A stretch of 9,448 nucleotides of DNA from Halobacteriaceae archaeon Tc-Br11_E2g27 (GTDB lineage: Archaea > Halobacteriota > Halobacteria > Halobacteriales > Haloarculaceae). The translations under genes were made by a program, and so were the position numbers. The notes under the pieces are model-generated. The model ran no database searches, was not told the origin of the DNA, and was given only the letters and a program-made list of their open reading frames with translations. Positions 1 through 5,302 of this stretch are shown here, one piece after another (positions within the stretch are counted from its first letter, which is position 1; every line of letters starts with the position of its first letter). The DNA lies in assembly GCA_001564135.1 (NCBI GenBank), contig LKNH01000089.1, positions 1 through 9,448 on the forward strand, given 5' to 3'.

Positions 1-92
1 TCCAGATTGCATTCGCCTGGAGAACAAAGCCCGTCTTCTCACCATGTTGGCCTAACCAAAACATATATGAATTTAGGCTGGCCTAAAACCAT
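1..92. other. Left-edge region, no assignable gene
   Basis: Nothing here can be named. On + the frame starting at base 2 is open to a stop at 53-55 and could be the last 17 codons of an upstream gene. On - an ATG at 45-43 opens a 15-codon frame running off the edge (begins MVRRRALFSRR), which could be the start of a divergent gene. Both cannot be real over most of this stretch, and neither piece is long enough to recognise. The rest is promoter-like DNA for the small gene at 93. Confidence 0.3.
48..87. promoter_or_regulatory. Operator-like repeats around a TATA box
   Basis: The octamer TGGCCTAA occurs at 48-55 and again at 79-86, 31 bases apart, close to three helical turns. The second copy lies within a perfect dyad, TTTAGGC at 72-78 and GCCTAAA at 81-87, separated by TG. 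Between the octamers is an A/T-rich TATA-like stretch (61-70, acatatatga), placed correctly for transcription starting at the ATG at 93. A repressor or activator binding both sites would flank the basal promoter. The regulator is unknown and function is inferred only from the arrangement. Confidence 0.45.
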
Positions 93-257
93 ATGATGAC
101 TCCCAGCGGCGTTTCCCCAGAGCAGGCAACTGATTTCACTGACAATAGCCAAGTTGTTTCGGTCCATCGGAGTTCGCCGGAGCGCGTTGTCTTTACCGAG
201 GCCGGCAACACAGATGGCTGGATAGCAACTGACCTAGCGGTCGATCTTCAACGCTAG
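93..257 (+). CDS. Small haloarchaeal protein, DUF7331-like
   Basis: A 54-residue frame starting with two consecutive ATG codons (93 and 96) and ending at TAG 255-257. The C-terminal half reads RVVFTEAGNTDGW followed by IATDLAVDLQR. From memory this matches a family of about 55-60 residue haloarchaeal proteins annotated as DUF7331, whose conserved tail has an acidic or Asn turn followed by a Trp-Ile-x-Ser/Thr-Asp core. It has no Cys pairs, membrane segment or signal peptide; the N-terminus is polar and probably disordered. A TATA-like box sits about 27 bases before the first ATG, so the transcript is likely leaderless. The gene lies upstream of hisB in the same direction, separated by 138 bases that contain a palindromic repeat. 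Function is unknown. The chance that this is a real gene is good; the family name is less certain. Confidence 0.65.
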   Translation: MMTPSGVSPEQATDFTDNSQVVSVHRSSPERVVFTEAGNTDGWIATDLAVDLQR

Positions 258-275
258 AGCGTACTATGGATTCGT

Positions 276-359
276 GATACTATGGGACGTAAGCTAATGA
301 ACAATCTCGCCACCCTAGGGTGGCGAGTATGGTAACGAAGTTACGCCCGGCAGTGTGAC
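276..359 (+). repeat. 84-bp palindromic element, copy 1
   Basis: This copy begins 18 bases after the stop of the small gene and ends 36 bases before hisB. Its centre, 306-327, is a perfect 22-bp palindrome with arms CTCGCCACCC and GGGTGGCGAG around TA. The outer arms (277-292 and about 341-356) are imperfect inverted repeats of the type ATACTnnnGGACGTAA / TTACGYCCGGCAGT. It aligns without gaps to copy 3 read on the opposite strand with 70 of 84 bases identical. The change of the central dinucleotide from TA here to CG in copy 3 keeps the palindrome intact. No open frame crosses it, and no clear target-site duplication flanks it. Confidence 0.85.
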
Positions 360-366
360 ACAACCA

Positions 367-376
367 ACTAATATGG
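367..376 (+). promoter_or_regulatory. TATA-like box for hisB
   Basis: The stretch ACTAATATGG ends 19 bases before the hisB ATG at 396, with its A/T core centred about 25 bases upstream. That spacing fits an archaeal TBP/TFB promoter giving a leaderless or nearly leaderless mRNA. It lies just right of repeat copy 1, so hisB probably has its own promoter independent of the upstream small gene. Confidence 0.45.
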
Positions 377-395
377 GGACCGTCTTTGATACGGT

Positions 396-983
396 ATGAC
401 CGACCGAACAGCGAGTGTCTCCCGCGAGACCGCGGAGACTACCATCGAAGTGGAACTTGACCTTGACGGGCGCGGCGAAACGACGATAGACAGCGGTATT
501 GGTTTTCTCGACCACATGCTCGATTCGTTTGGGACACATGGGCTGTTCGACCTTACAATTTCATGTGATGGTGACCTTGATATTGACGACCACCACACTG
601 TCGAGGATATCGGCCTGACACTCGGGACGGCATTTAATGCAGCACTCTCGGAAAAACGCGGTATCAACCGATTTGCCGACAGAAAAGTCCCGATGGATGA
701 GGCCTGTGCAGAGATTGTCCTGGATATCAGCGGCCGACCGTACTTTTCTTTCGACGGGGAGTTCTCTCAAGAGCGAGTCGGCGAGATGACTAGCTATATG
801 GCCAGACACTTTCTTCGCTCGTTTTCGACTACGGCAGGAATTACGTTGCACGCGAGCGTCACAGGAGAGAATGCCCACCACGAAATCGAGGGGTTGTTTA
901 AAGCGCTCGCGCGGGCGATGGACGATGCCACGCGAATTGATGACCGTCGGAGTGAAACCCCGAGTACCAAAGGCGAATTATAA
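396..983 (+). CDS. hisB: Imidazoleglycerol-phosphate dehydratase
   Basis: A 195-residue protein, the full length usual for a monofunctional HisB. It dehydrates imidazole glycerol phosphate to imidazole acetol phosphate in histidine biosynthesis, as a cytosolic Mn-dependent 24-mer in characterised relatives. The two internally repeated metal-binding halves are visible: FLDHM (37-41, His40) with DDHHTVED (64-71, His66 and His67), then MDEA (100-103), ARHFL with His138, and GENAHHEIEG (157-166, His161, His162 and Glu165). All expected ligands are present. There is no phosphatase domain, unlike the bifunctional enterobacterial form. The next gene's promoter box overlaps this gene's stop codon, so coupling with it is weak. 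No other his genes lie in the window, consistent with dispersed his genes in haloarchaea. Confidence 0.97.
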   Translation: MTDRTASVSRETAETTIEVELDLDGRGETTIDSGIGFLDHMLDSFGTHGLFDLTISCDGDLDIDDHHTVEDIGLTLGTAFNAALSEKRGINRFADRKVPMDEACAEIVLDISGRPYFSFDGEFSQERVGEMTSYMARHFLRSFSTTAGITLHASVTGENAHHEIEGLFKALARAMDDATRIDDRRSETPSTKGEL

Positions 984-984
984 C
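975..984 (+). promoter_or_regulatory. TATA-like box overlapping the hisB stop
   Basis: The sequence GAATTATAAC covers the hisB TAA codon (981-983) and lies about 27-33 bases before the ATG at 1009. This is the expected distance for a leaderless archaeal start. It suggests the citE-like gene is transcribed at least partly on its own although only 25 bases separate it from hisB. Confidence 0.45.
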
Positions 985-1008
985 TCATTGACCGTGTAAG
1001 CAGTTGGT

Positions 1009-1884
1009 ATGGTTCGACGAACCGTCCTCTTTTCGCCAGGTGACCAGGAGTCGCTGCTAAAGAAAGCACCCGACACCGGTGCGGATGTTGTTGTCTTCGA
1101 CCTTGAAGATGCAGTTGCGCCATCACGGAAGTCTCTAGCACGAAAGACAGTTCAGACGGCCCTGTCGGAACTATCGGAAGGAGACAACGATGAGACTACC
1201 GACCGACCGGAACTGTGTGTGCGAATTAATCCACTTGAATCGGGTGGTTCGGCAGATATTGAGGCACTCTCGACAGGCCCACAGCCGGATAGCCTGATGT
1301 TGCCGAAGGTGGATTCACCAGCGGAAGTTGAACAGGCAGTCACGACACTGACGGAGTATAACTGGCAACTTCCCCTTTTTGCCCTACTCGAAACGGCCGC
1401 AGGCGTGCTCAACGCCCAATCGATTGCGCAGGTACCAGAGACAGATGCACTTTTGTTGGGGGCAGAAGATCTCTCAGCTGATACCGGTCTCCAGCGGACC
1501 GACACAAGTGAGGAAATCAGCTACGCTCGACAACACGTCGTCCTTGCCGCAACTGCAGCAGGCATCGATGCCATCGATACCTTATACACTGATTTCGAGG
1601 ATATAGAAGGGTTGAATGTCGATGCCGAGCGCGCCGTACAGTATGGATTTGATGGAAAGATGGCAATTCATCCAACACAGGTATCGGTAATCAACGAGGC
1701 ATATACGCCCGATGCCGACCGTATCCGCTGGGCACAGGAAATACTTGATGCAGCAGCAAAAGCGGAATCGACCAATAGCGGTGTCTTTGCTGTCAACGGT
1801 GAGATGGTCGATGCTCCACTTATCTCTCAGGCAGAGACGGTTCTTGAGCGTGCACGTGCCGCCTCTAGCAATCCGGGCGAGTAA
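1009..1884 (+). CDS. citE: CitE/HpcH-HpaI family lyase or thioesterase
   Basis: A 291-residue TIM-barrel protein of the HpcH/HpaI aldolase and citrate-lyase beta family. Members cleave or form C-C bonds in acyl-CoA substrates such as malyl-CoA, citramalyl-CoA and citryl-CoA, or hydrolyse malyl-CoA. Visible family motifs are LFSPGD near the N-terminus (7-12), VVFDLEDAV (28-36, Glu33 and Asp34), VRINP (71-75, Arg72), LLETAAG (126-132, metal ligand Glu128), GAEDLSADTG (151-160, Asp154), GKMAIHP (216-222), and a C-terminal NGEMVDAP segment carrying the Asp that in relatives reaches the neighbouring subunit. No citrate-lyase alpha or gamma subunit is nearby, so true citrate lyase is unlikely. In haloarchaea, close relatives act as malyl-CoA lyase or malyl-CoA thioesterase in the methylaspartate cycle; which activity applies here cannot be read from the sequence. 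Confidence 0.88.
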   Translation: MVRRTVLFSPGDQESLLKKAPDTGADVVVFDLEDAVAPSRKSLARKTVQTALSELSEGDNDETTDRPELCVRINPLESGGSADIEALSTGPQPDSLMLPKVDSPAEVEQAVTTLTEYNWQLPLFALLETAAGVLNAQSIAQVPETDALLLGAEDLSADTGLQRTDTSEEISYARQHVVLAATAAGIDAIDTLYTDFEDIEGLNVDAERAVQYGFDGKMAIHPTQVSVINEAYTPDADRIRWAQEILDAAAKAESTNSGVFAVNGEMVDAPLISQAETVLERARAASSNPGE

Positions 1885-1922
1885 TCCGTACACTCTTTTG
1901 GGCGGGTGTTCAAGGGACAACT

Positions 1923-2477
1923 ATGTCATCAGTAACTGCTGGCGATATCCTCAACGATGACCCAACGGTGTTTGATTCAGAGCTAGATGTCGATGCCGCA
2001 ATCGATATCATTCGAAAATCCGCGGCTGATTCCTCTGGAACGGTGTATTATGGCTATGTTGTCGATACAGACGAACGCCTAGAGGGGGTGGTATCCTTGC
2101 GGGAACTGCTTAATGCGCCTGGCAATAAGTCGGTCGGTGAAGTGGCAACTGACCGCGTGGTTTCCGTTGAAACGACAGATTCTGTACAGTACGTCGGTCG
2201 AGTGTTTAGCAAACATCAGTTCATGGCACTTCCTGTCGTTGACGATGAGGAGCGGCTTGTCGGTGTCGTCCGCGCAGATGCTGCTATCGAAGCGCTCGAT
2301 GAACAAGAATCGAAAGACGTTCTCATTCAGACTATCCGCGATATCCCGTACGATCCCAGCGAAGAACGTACGTTCGAGTGTTTTGAATGCGGGACGATAA
2401 TTCAGCGAATCGGTACACCAGGAGAGTGTCCAAAATGTGGTGGAGATATGCGACACCGCGGAACACCAATCGAATAA
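1923..2477 (+). CDS. CBS-pair protein with C-terminal zinc ribbon
   Basis: A 184-residue soluble protein. Residues about 5-65 and 72-126 form two CBS motifs; the second contains ALPVVDDEERLVGVVR (102-117), typical of CBS domains and closest by eye to the regulatory CBS pair of MgtE magnesium transporters. No transporter membrane region follows. Instead the C-terminus is a rubredoxin/rubrerythrin-like zinc ribbon with Cys153-x2-Cys156 and Cys169-x2-Cys172. CBS pairs commonly bind adenine nucleotides or Mg2+, so this may be a ligand-responsive regulator whose ribbon binds a protein or nucleic acid; that role is inferred. It starts 38 bases after the citE-like gene and precedes glutamate dehydrogenase by 72 bases, all on the same strand. 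The upstream region has only a weak TTTT promoter-like element. Confidence 0.85.
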   Translation: MSSVTAGDILNDDPTVFDSELDVDAAIDIIRKSAADSSGTVYYGYVVDTDERLEGVVSLRELLNAPGNKSVGEVATDRVVSVETTDSVQYVGRVFSKHQFMALPVVDDEERLVGVVRADAAIEALDEQESKDVLIQTIRDIPYDPSEERTFECFECGTIIQRIGTPGECPKCGGDMRHRGTPIE

Positions 2478-2517
2478 CCTGATATGTCATCGTAGTAGCG
2501 AATCTGTAACTCGACAT

Positions 2518-2525
2518 CCTTTTTT
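2518..2525 (+). terminator. Oligo-T tract after the CBS gene
   Basis: A CC followed by six T lies 40 bases after the stop of the CBS gene. Archaeal RNA polymerase terminates at such tracts without needing a hairpin. The same T run is 25-30 bases before the next ATG, so it could also serve as a poor TATA element for glutamate dehydrogenase. The two readings cannot be separated by sequence alone. Confidence 0.35.
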
Positions 2526-2539
2526 GATGGCTATGTCAA

Positions 2540-2546
2540 GAGGTGG
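2540..2546 (+). promoter_or_regulatory. Shine-Dalgarno-like site for glutamate dehydrogenase
   Basis: GAGGTGG ends three bases before the ATG at 2550 and matches the archaeal anti-Shine-Dalgarno consensus core GGAGGTG in six positions. It is the clearest ribosome binding site in the window, where most other genes look leaderless. It supports the chosen start and suggests translation from a leadered or read-through mRNA. Confidence 0.45.
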
Positions 2547-2549
2547 CAA

Positions 2550-3806
2550 ATGAGTACGGAAGCCAATCCGTTCGAGAGCTTACAGGAACAGATTGAAGAT
2601 GCGGCCGAATTTTTGGATATTCCCGATGATGAACTAACGTGGCTGCAGTACCCTGAGCGAACCTTAGAAGTAAATCTTTCTGTCGAGATGGACGACGGCT
2701 CACTTGAACGGTTTCCTGCTTTTCGCTCGCAATTTAATGGGACGCGCGGTCCATATAAGGGAGGGATTCGCTATCACCCGGGCGTCACCCGTGACGAGGT
2801 AAAGGCGCTTGCTGGCTGGATGGTTTATAAATGCGCGTCGGTCGGAATCCCATACGGTGGGGGCAAGGGTGGAATTAAAATCAACCCGTCACAGTACTCT
2901 ACCGACGAGTTAGAGCGAATCACCCGGTCGTTTGCCAAAGAGCTTCGACCAATCATCGGCGAAGACAACGATATCCCCGCCCCTGATGTCAACACCGGTC
3001 AGCGCGAAATGAACTGGATACGCGATACCTACGAAACGCTCGAAAACACCACAGAGCCGGGTGTCGTCACTGGGAAAGCCATCGAAAGTGGCGGGAGCGA
3101 AGGTCGAGTTGAGGCCACTGGTCGCTCGGTCATGCTCACGGCGCGGGAGGCCTTCGAGCATTTCGACCGTGATCTCGACGGAGCAACCGTTGCCGTGCAG
3201 GGCTTTGGAAACGCAGGCTCCGTTGCGGCACGACTGCTGGATGACCTCGGTGCGAATATCGTTGCTGCATCCGATTCATCCGGTGGTATTTATACCGAAT
3301 CCGGGTTCGATACAGAAGCACTCAGCAAGCATAAACGAACGACAGGTCGAGTCGCTAATTTCGATGAGTCGACAGATGGGTTGACCAACGAAGAACTTCT
3401 TACGCTCGATGTCGACCTCCTCATTCCTGCTGCGCTCGAAAACGCTATCGACGCTGACCTCGCGCCCAAAATTCAGGCTGATATGATTGTTGAGGCTGCA
3501 AACGGCCCGCTGACACCTGCTGCTGACCGACAGTTGAGCGAGCGTGATGTAGCAGTCTTCCCAGATATTATCGCAAACGCCGGTGGTGTGGTTGTCTCGT
3601 ATTTCGAATGGGTCCAGAACCGCCAGCGGTTTTTCTGGTCGGAATCAAAGGTTAACGAGGAACTGGAACGCCTTATTGTCGATGCATTTGAGGACCTGCT
3701 TGAGACATACGAATCATACGATGTCTCGAACTACCGGACAGCAATGTATATCGTTGCAATCGAGAGAGTGTTGCAAGCAAAGGACGAGCGCGGCGTCTGG
3801 CCCTGA
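2550..3806 (+). CDS. gdh: Glutamate dehydrogenase
   Basis: A 418-residue enzyme, normal length for the hexameric class of bacterial and archaeal glutamate dehydrogenases. It interconverts glutamate and 2-oxoglutarate plus ammonia with NAD(P)H. The N-terminal dimerisation/substrate domain shows RGPYKGGIRYHP with Lys70, Lys94, and the catalytic loop GIPYGGGKGG with Lys106. APDVNTG (144-150) supplies the conserved Asp146. The C-terminal Rossmann domain has GFGNAG (218-223) and then SDSSGG (241-246) after the second strand. Coenzyme preference is not decidable by eye, so gdhA or gdhB naming is left open. It lies downstream of the CitE-like and CBS genes on the same strand; those could feed 2-oxoglutarate or acyl-CoA metabolism linked to glutamate. 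No frame damage is seen. Confidence 0.97.
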   Translation: MSTEANPFESLQEQIEDAAEFLDIPDDELTWLQYPERTLEVNLSVEMDDGSLERFPAFRSQFNGTRGPYKGGIRYHPGVTRDEVKALAGWMVYKCASVGIPYGGGKGGIKINPSQYSTDELERITRSFAKELRPIIGEDNDIPAPDVNTGQREMNWIRDTYETLENTTEPGVVTGKAIESGGSEGRVEATGRSVMLTAREAFEHFDRDLDGATVAVQGFGNAGSVAARLLDDLGANIVAASDSSGGIYTESGFDTEALSKHKRTTGRVANFDESTDGLTNEELLTLDVDLLIPAALENAIDADLAPKIQADMIVEAANGPLTPAADRQLSERDVAVFPDIIANAGGVVVSYFEWVQNRQRFFWSESKVNEELERLIVDAFEDLLETYESYDVSNYRTAMYIVAIERVLQAKDERGVWP

Positions 3807-3850
3807 GTGGTCTGCGTTGCTTGGGAGTCTGTGAAAGTTCTCGAAGCGTC

Positions 3851-3857
3851 TTTATTA
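3851..3857 (+). promoter_or_regulatory. TATA-like box for the SRPBCC gene
   Basis: TTTATTA lies 21-27 bases before the ATG at 3878. The position fits a leaderless archaeal promoter and helps choose that ATG over an in-frame one at 3821, which would place the promoter inside the coding region. Confidence 0.5.
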
Positions 3858-3877
3858 CTGTCTCCCGTATCAGAGTT

Positions 3878-4357
3878 ATGTCGACGTATCAGCGGTCTGT
3901 TCGGGTCGCTGCACCACTCGAGAGGGTCTGGGAGTTTCATTCAACGGAAAACGGACTGAAAGCGCTGACACCTGACTGGATGGGCATGACGGTGAAATCG
4001 GTCACTGGTCCTGATGGAGAACCAAATCCAACAGTGCTCGAAGCCGGTTCCGTGCTTGAGATTGCAGTGCAACCGTTTGAGATTGGCCCACCCCAACAGT
4101 GGACATCGGAAATAACTGCTCGTGAACGAGGAGATGGTTCTGCGTATTTTACCGATATCATGACCGATGGCCCGTTTTCGGAGTGGGAGCACACCCACCT
4201 GTTCTATGCTGACGGTGACGAGACAATTCTCACGGATACGATTGAGTACGAACTTCCGCTTGGACCGGTTCGTGGCGTCGCTGGACATCTTGCCGTTGTT
4301 GGGTTCGAACCAATGTTCCGGTACCGACACCGGCAGACGAAAAAACTATTGGAATAA
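3878..4357 (+). CDS. SRPBCC-fold (START-like) ligand-binding protein
   Basis: A 159-residue protein from the ATG at 3878. The opening MSTYQRSVRVAAPLERVWEF is the classic first strand and helix of the SRPBCC/polyketide-cyclase fold (charged strand, AP, then VWEF). It continues with alternating strands and ends in a long C-terminal helix rich in Arg and Lys (MFRYRHRQTKKLLE). Such proteins enclose hydrophobic ligands; haloarchaeal genomes hold many without known ligands. The frame is open 19 codons further upstream, but that extension (MGVCESSRSV...) lacks family resemblance and covers the promoter. The strand segment MTDGPFSEWEHTHLFY (95-110) resembles that of YndB/CoxG- or SnoaL-adjacent subfamilies only loosely. 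It is probably monocistronic, with repeat copy 2 starting 12 bases after its stop. Ligand and role are unknown. Confidence 0.8.
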   Translation: MSTYQRSVRVAAPLERVWEFHSTENGLKALTPDWMGMTVKSVTGPDGEPNPTVLEAGSVLEIAVQPFEIGPPQQWTSEITARERGDGSAYFTDIMTDGPFSEWEHTHLFYADGDETILTDTIEYELPLGPVRGVAGHLAVVGFEPMFRYRHRQTKKLLE

Positions 4358-4369
4358 TGCCAATTCATT

Positions 4370-4453
4370 GACGCCACTGAGCGTGAGCGTGTAGCCCATT
4401 TCGCCAGCCCGGTGTAGCGAGTACGTTTACGATATTACGTCCGGCAGTATGAG
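4370..4453 (+). repeat. 84-bp palindromic element, copy 2 (partly decayed)
   Basis: This copy starts 12 bases after the SRPBCC stop and ends 59 bases before phoU. It aligns without gaps to copy 3 (opposite strand) with 66 of 84 identities. The right half (4412-4453) differs at only four of 42 positions, while the left 30 bases differ at 12. The central palindrome is damaged: TTCGCCAGCC against GTGTAGCGAG pairs poorly at several positions. The conserved right arm reads TTACGTCCGGCAGTATGAG (4435-4453). The uneven divergence suggests loss of constraint, or gene conversion, in one half. Confidence 0.8.
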
Positions 4454-4512
4454 AAACCGCAGTGTCTGTCACGAGCACAAGCTACATACGCTCGCCTGTC
4501 GCATGAACTGGT

Positions 4513-5187
4513 ATGCCGCGTGACGGATATCAATCGAAACTCGCCCAACTGCGCGAGGACGTACTTTATATGAGTGAGGTGGTTCTCGAACGGTTGCAAA
4601 TGGGGTTGACAGCACTCGAACAGAAAGATGAGGAACTGGCCTGGGAAGTCATCAGAGGAGATGATGAAGTCAATCAGCTCTATCTTGAACTAGAGCAGGA
4701 CTGTACCGACCTGATTGCACTCCAACAACCGGTGGCCGGCGACCTCCGATTTATTGCCGCGTCCTTTAAAATCATCACCGACCTCGAACGGATTGCGGAC
4801 CTTGCGACGAATCTTGGCGATTATACACTTGATGCCCAGCGCGACGTCTACCAGGATGTCGATGTACAGGATATAGGCGTACAAACTGTCGAGATGATTG
4901 AAACGGCGATGCGAGCGTACGAAACCGAAAATACGGACCTCTGTTATAACGTCGCCGAGGAGGATGACAACGTCGATGAGCTCTGTGAGGCTGCCTCTGC
5001 GAAAGTTGCTCGTGACCTCATCGAACGACAGGATATCGGCTCGGAAGAAGAAATTGAGCTTATCATGCAGGATGTCGTCCGACTCCTGTTGACAATCCGC
5101 GACCTCGAACGTGTCGGCGACCATGCAGTCAATATTGCCGCTCGAACGCTCTATATGGTCGAATCGGATGACGACCTGCTGTATTAA
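4513..5187 (+). CDS. phoU: PhoU-family phosphate signalling regulator
   Basis: A 224-residue all-helical protein with the PhoU twofold repeat. The signature DLERIADLATN at 90-100 recurs as DLERVGDHAVN at 197-207, each carrying the acidic residues that bind metal clusters in crystallised relatives. In bacteria PhoU links the PstSCAB phosphate transporter to the PhoR kinase; haloarchaea keep several copies, often beside pst genes. Here it stands alone with no pst gene visible, so its partner is unknown. The ATG at 4503 is followed by a stop after a few codons, so 4513 is the first usable start. A weak TATA-like TACATA lies at 4483-4488. Inverted copies of the 84-bp element bracket the gene. Confidence 0.93.
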   Translation: MPRDGYQSKLAQLREDVLYMSEVVLERLQMGLTALEQKDEELAWEVIRGDDEVNQLYLELEQDCTDLIALQQPVAGDLRFIAASFKIITDLERIADLATNLGDYTLDAQRDVYQDVDVQDIGVQTVEMIETAMRAYETENTDLCYNVAEEDDNVDELCEAASAKVARDLIERQDIGSEEEIELIMQDVVRLLLTIRDLERVGDHAVNIAARTLYMVESDDDLLY

Positions 5188-5196
5188 CGTCGGTAG

Positions 5197-5280
5197 CTCA
5201 TACTGCCGGACGTAACTTCGTAAACGTACTCGCCACCCCGGGGTGGCGAGATTGTTTAAAGGCTTACGTCCGGTAGTATC
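5197..5280 (-). repeat. 84-bp palindromic element, copy 3 (inverted)
   Basis: This is the best preserved copy, placed between the convergent phoU and radB genes. Read on the minus strand it begins 22 bases after the radB stop; on the plus strand it begins 9 bases after the phoU stop. Its centre (5229-5250) is a perfect 22-bp palindrome with arms CTCGCCACCC and GGGTGGCGAG around CG. The outer arms ATACTGCCGGACGTAA (5200-5215) and TTACGTCCGGTAGTAT (5264-5279) pair with a single mismatch. An RNA from either strand could fold into a long hairpin, so a bidirectional transcript end is plausible. Confidence 0.87.
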
Positions 5281-5302
5281 AGTCTCCGACCATATCTTTG
5301 CT

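Noticed and set aside
2..55. C-terminal fragment of an upstream plus-strand gene ending at 53-55
   Set aside because: Only 17 codons are visible, they match nothing I recognise, and a competing minus-strand start at 45 is equally possible; not called as a CDS.
276..359. The 84-bp element as a tRNA gene
   Set aside because: Length is similar, but it has one long twofold-symmetric arm instead of a cloverleaf, and no TTCRA arm or CCA-proximal acceptor pairing.
3941..4330. A 129-codon minus-strand frame opposite the SRPBCC gene
   Set aside because: Basic, Phe-rich composition atypical of a haloarchaeon, and no promoter; the plus-strand reading shows a recognisable fold signature.
4513..5187. 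phoU as part of a pst phosphate transport operon
   Set aside because: Neighbours are an SRPBCC protein and convergent radB; no PstS, PstC, PstA or PstB homologue is present in the window.
276..5280. The three repeats as a CRISPR array or attachment sites
   Set aside because: They are kilobases apart, in mixed orientation, palindromic and lack regular spacers; no cas gene, integrase or transposase is present in the window.
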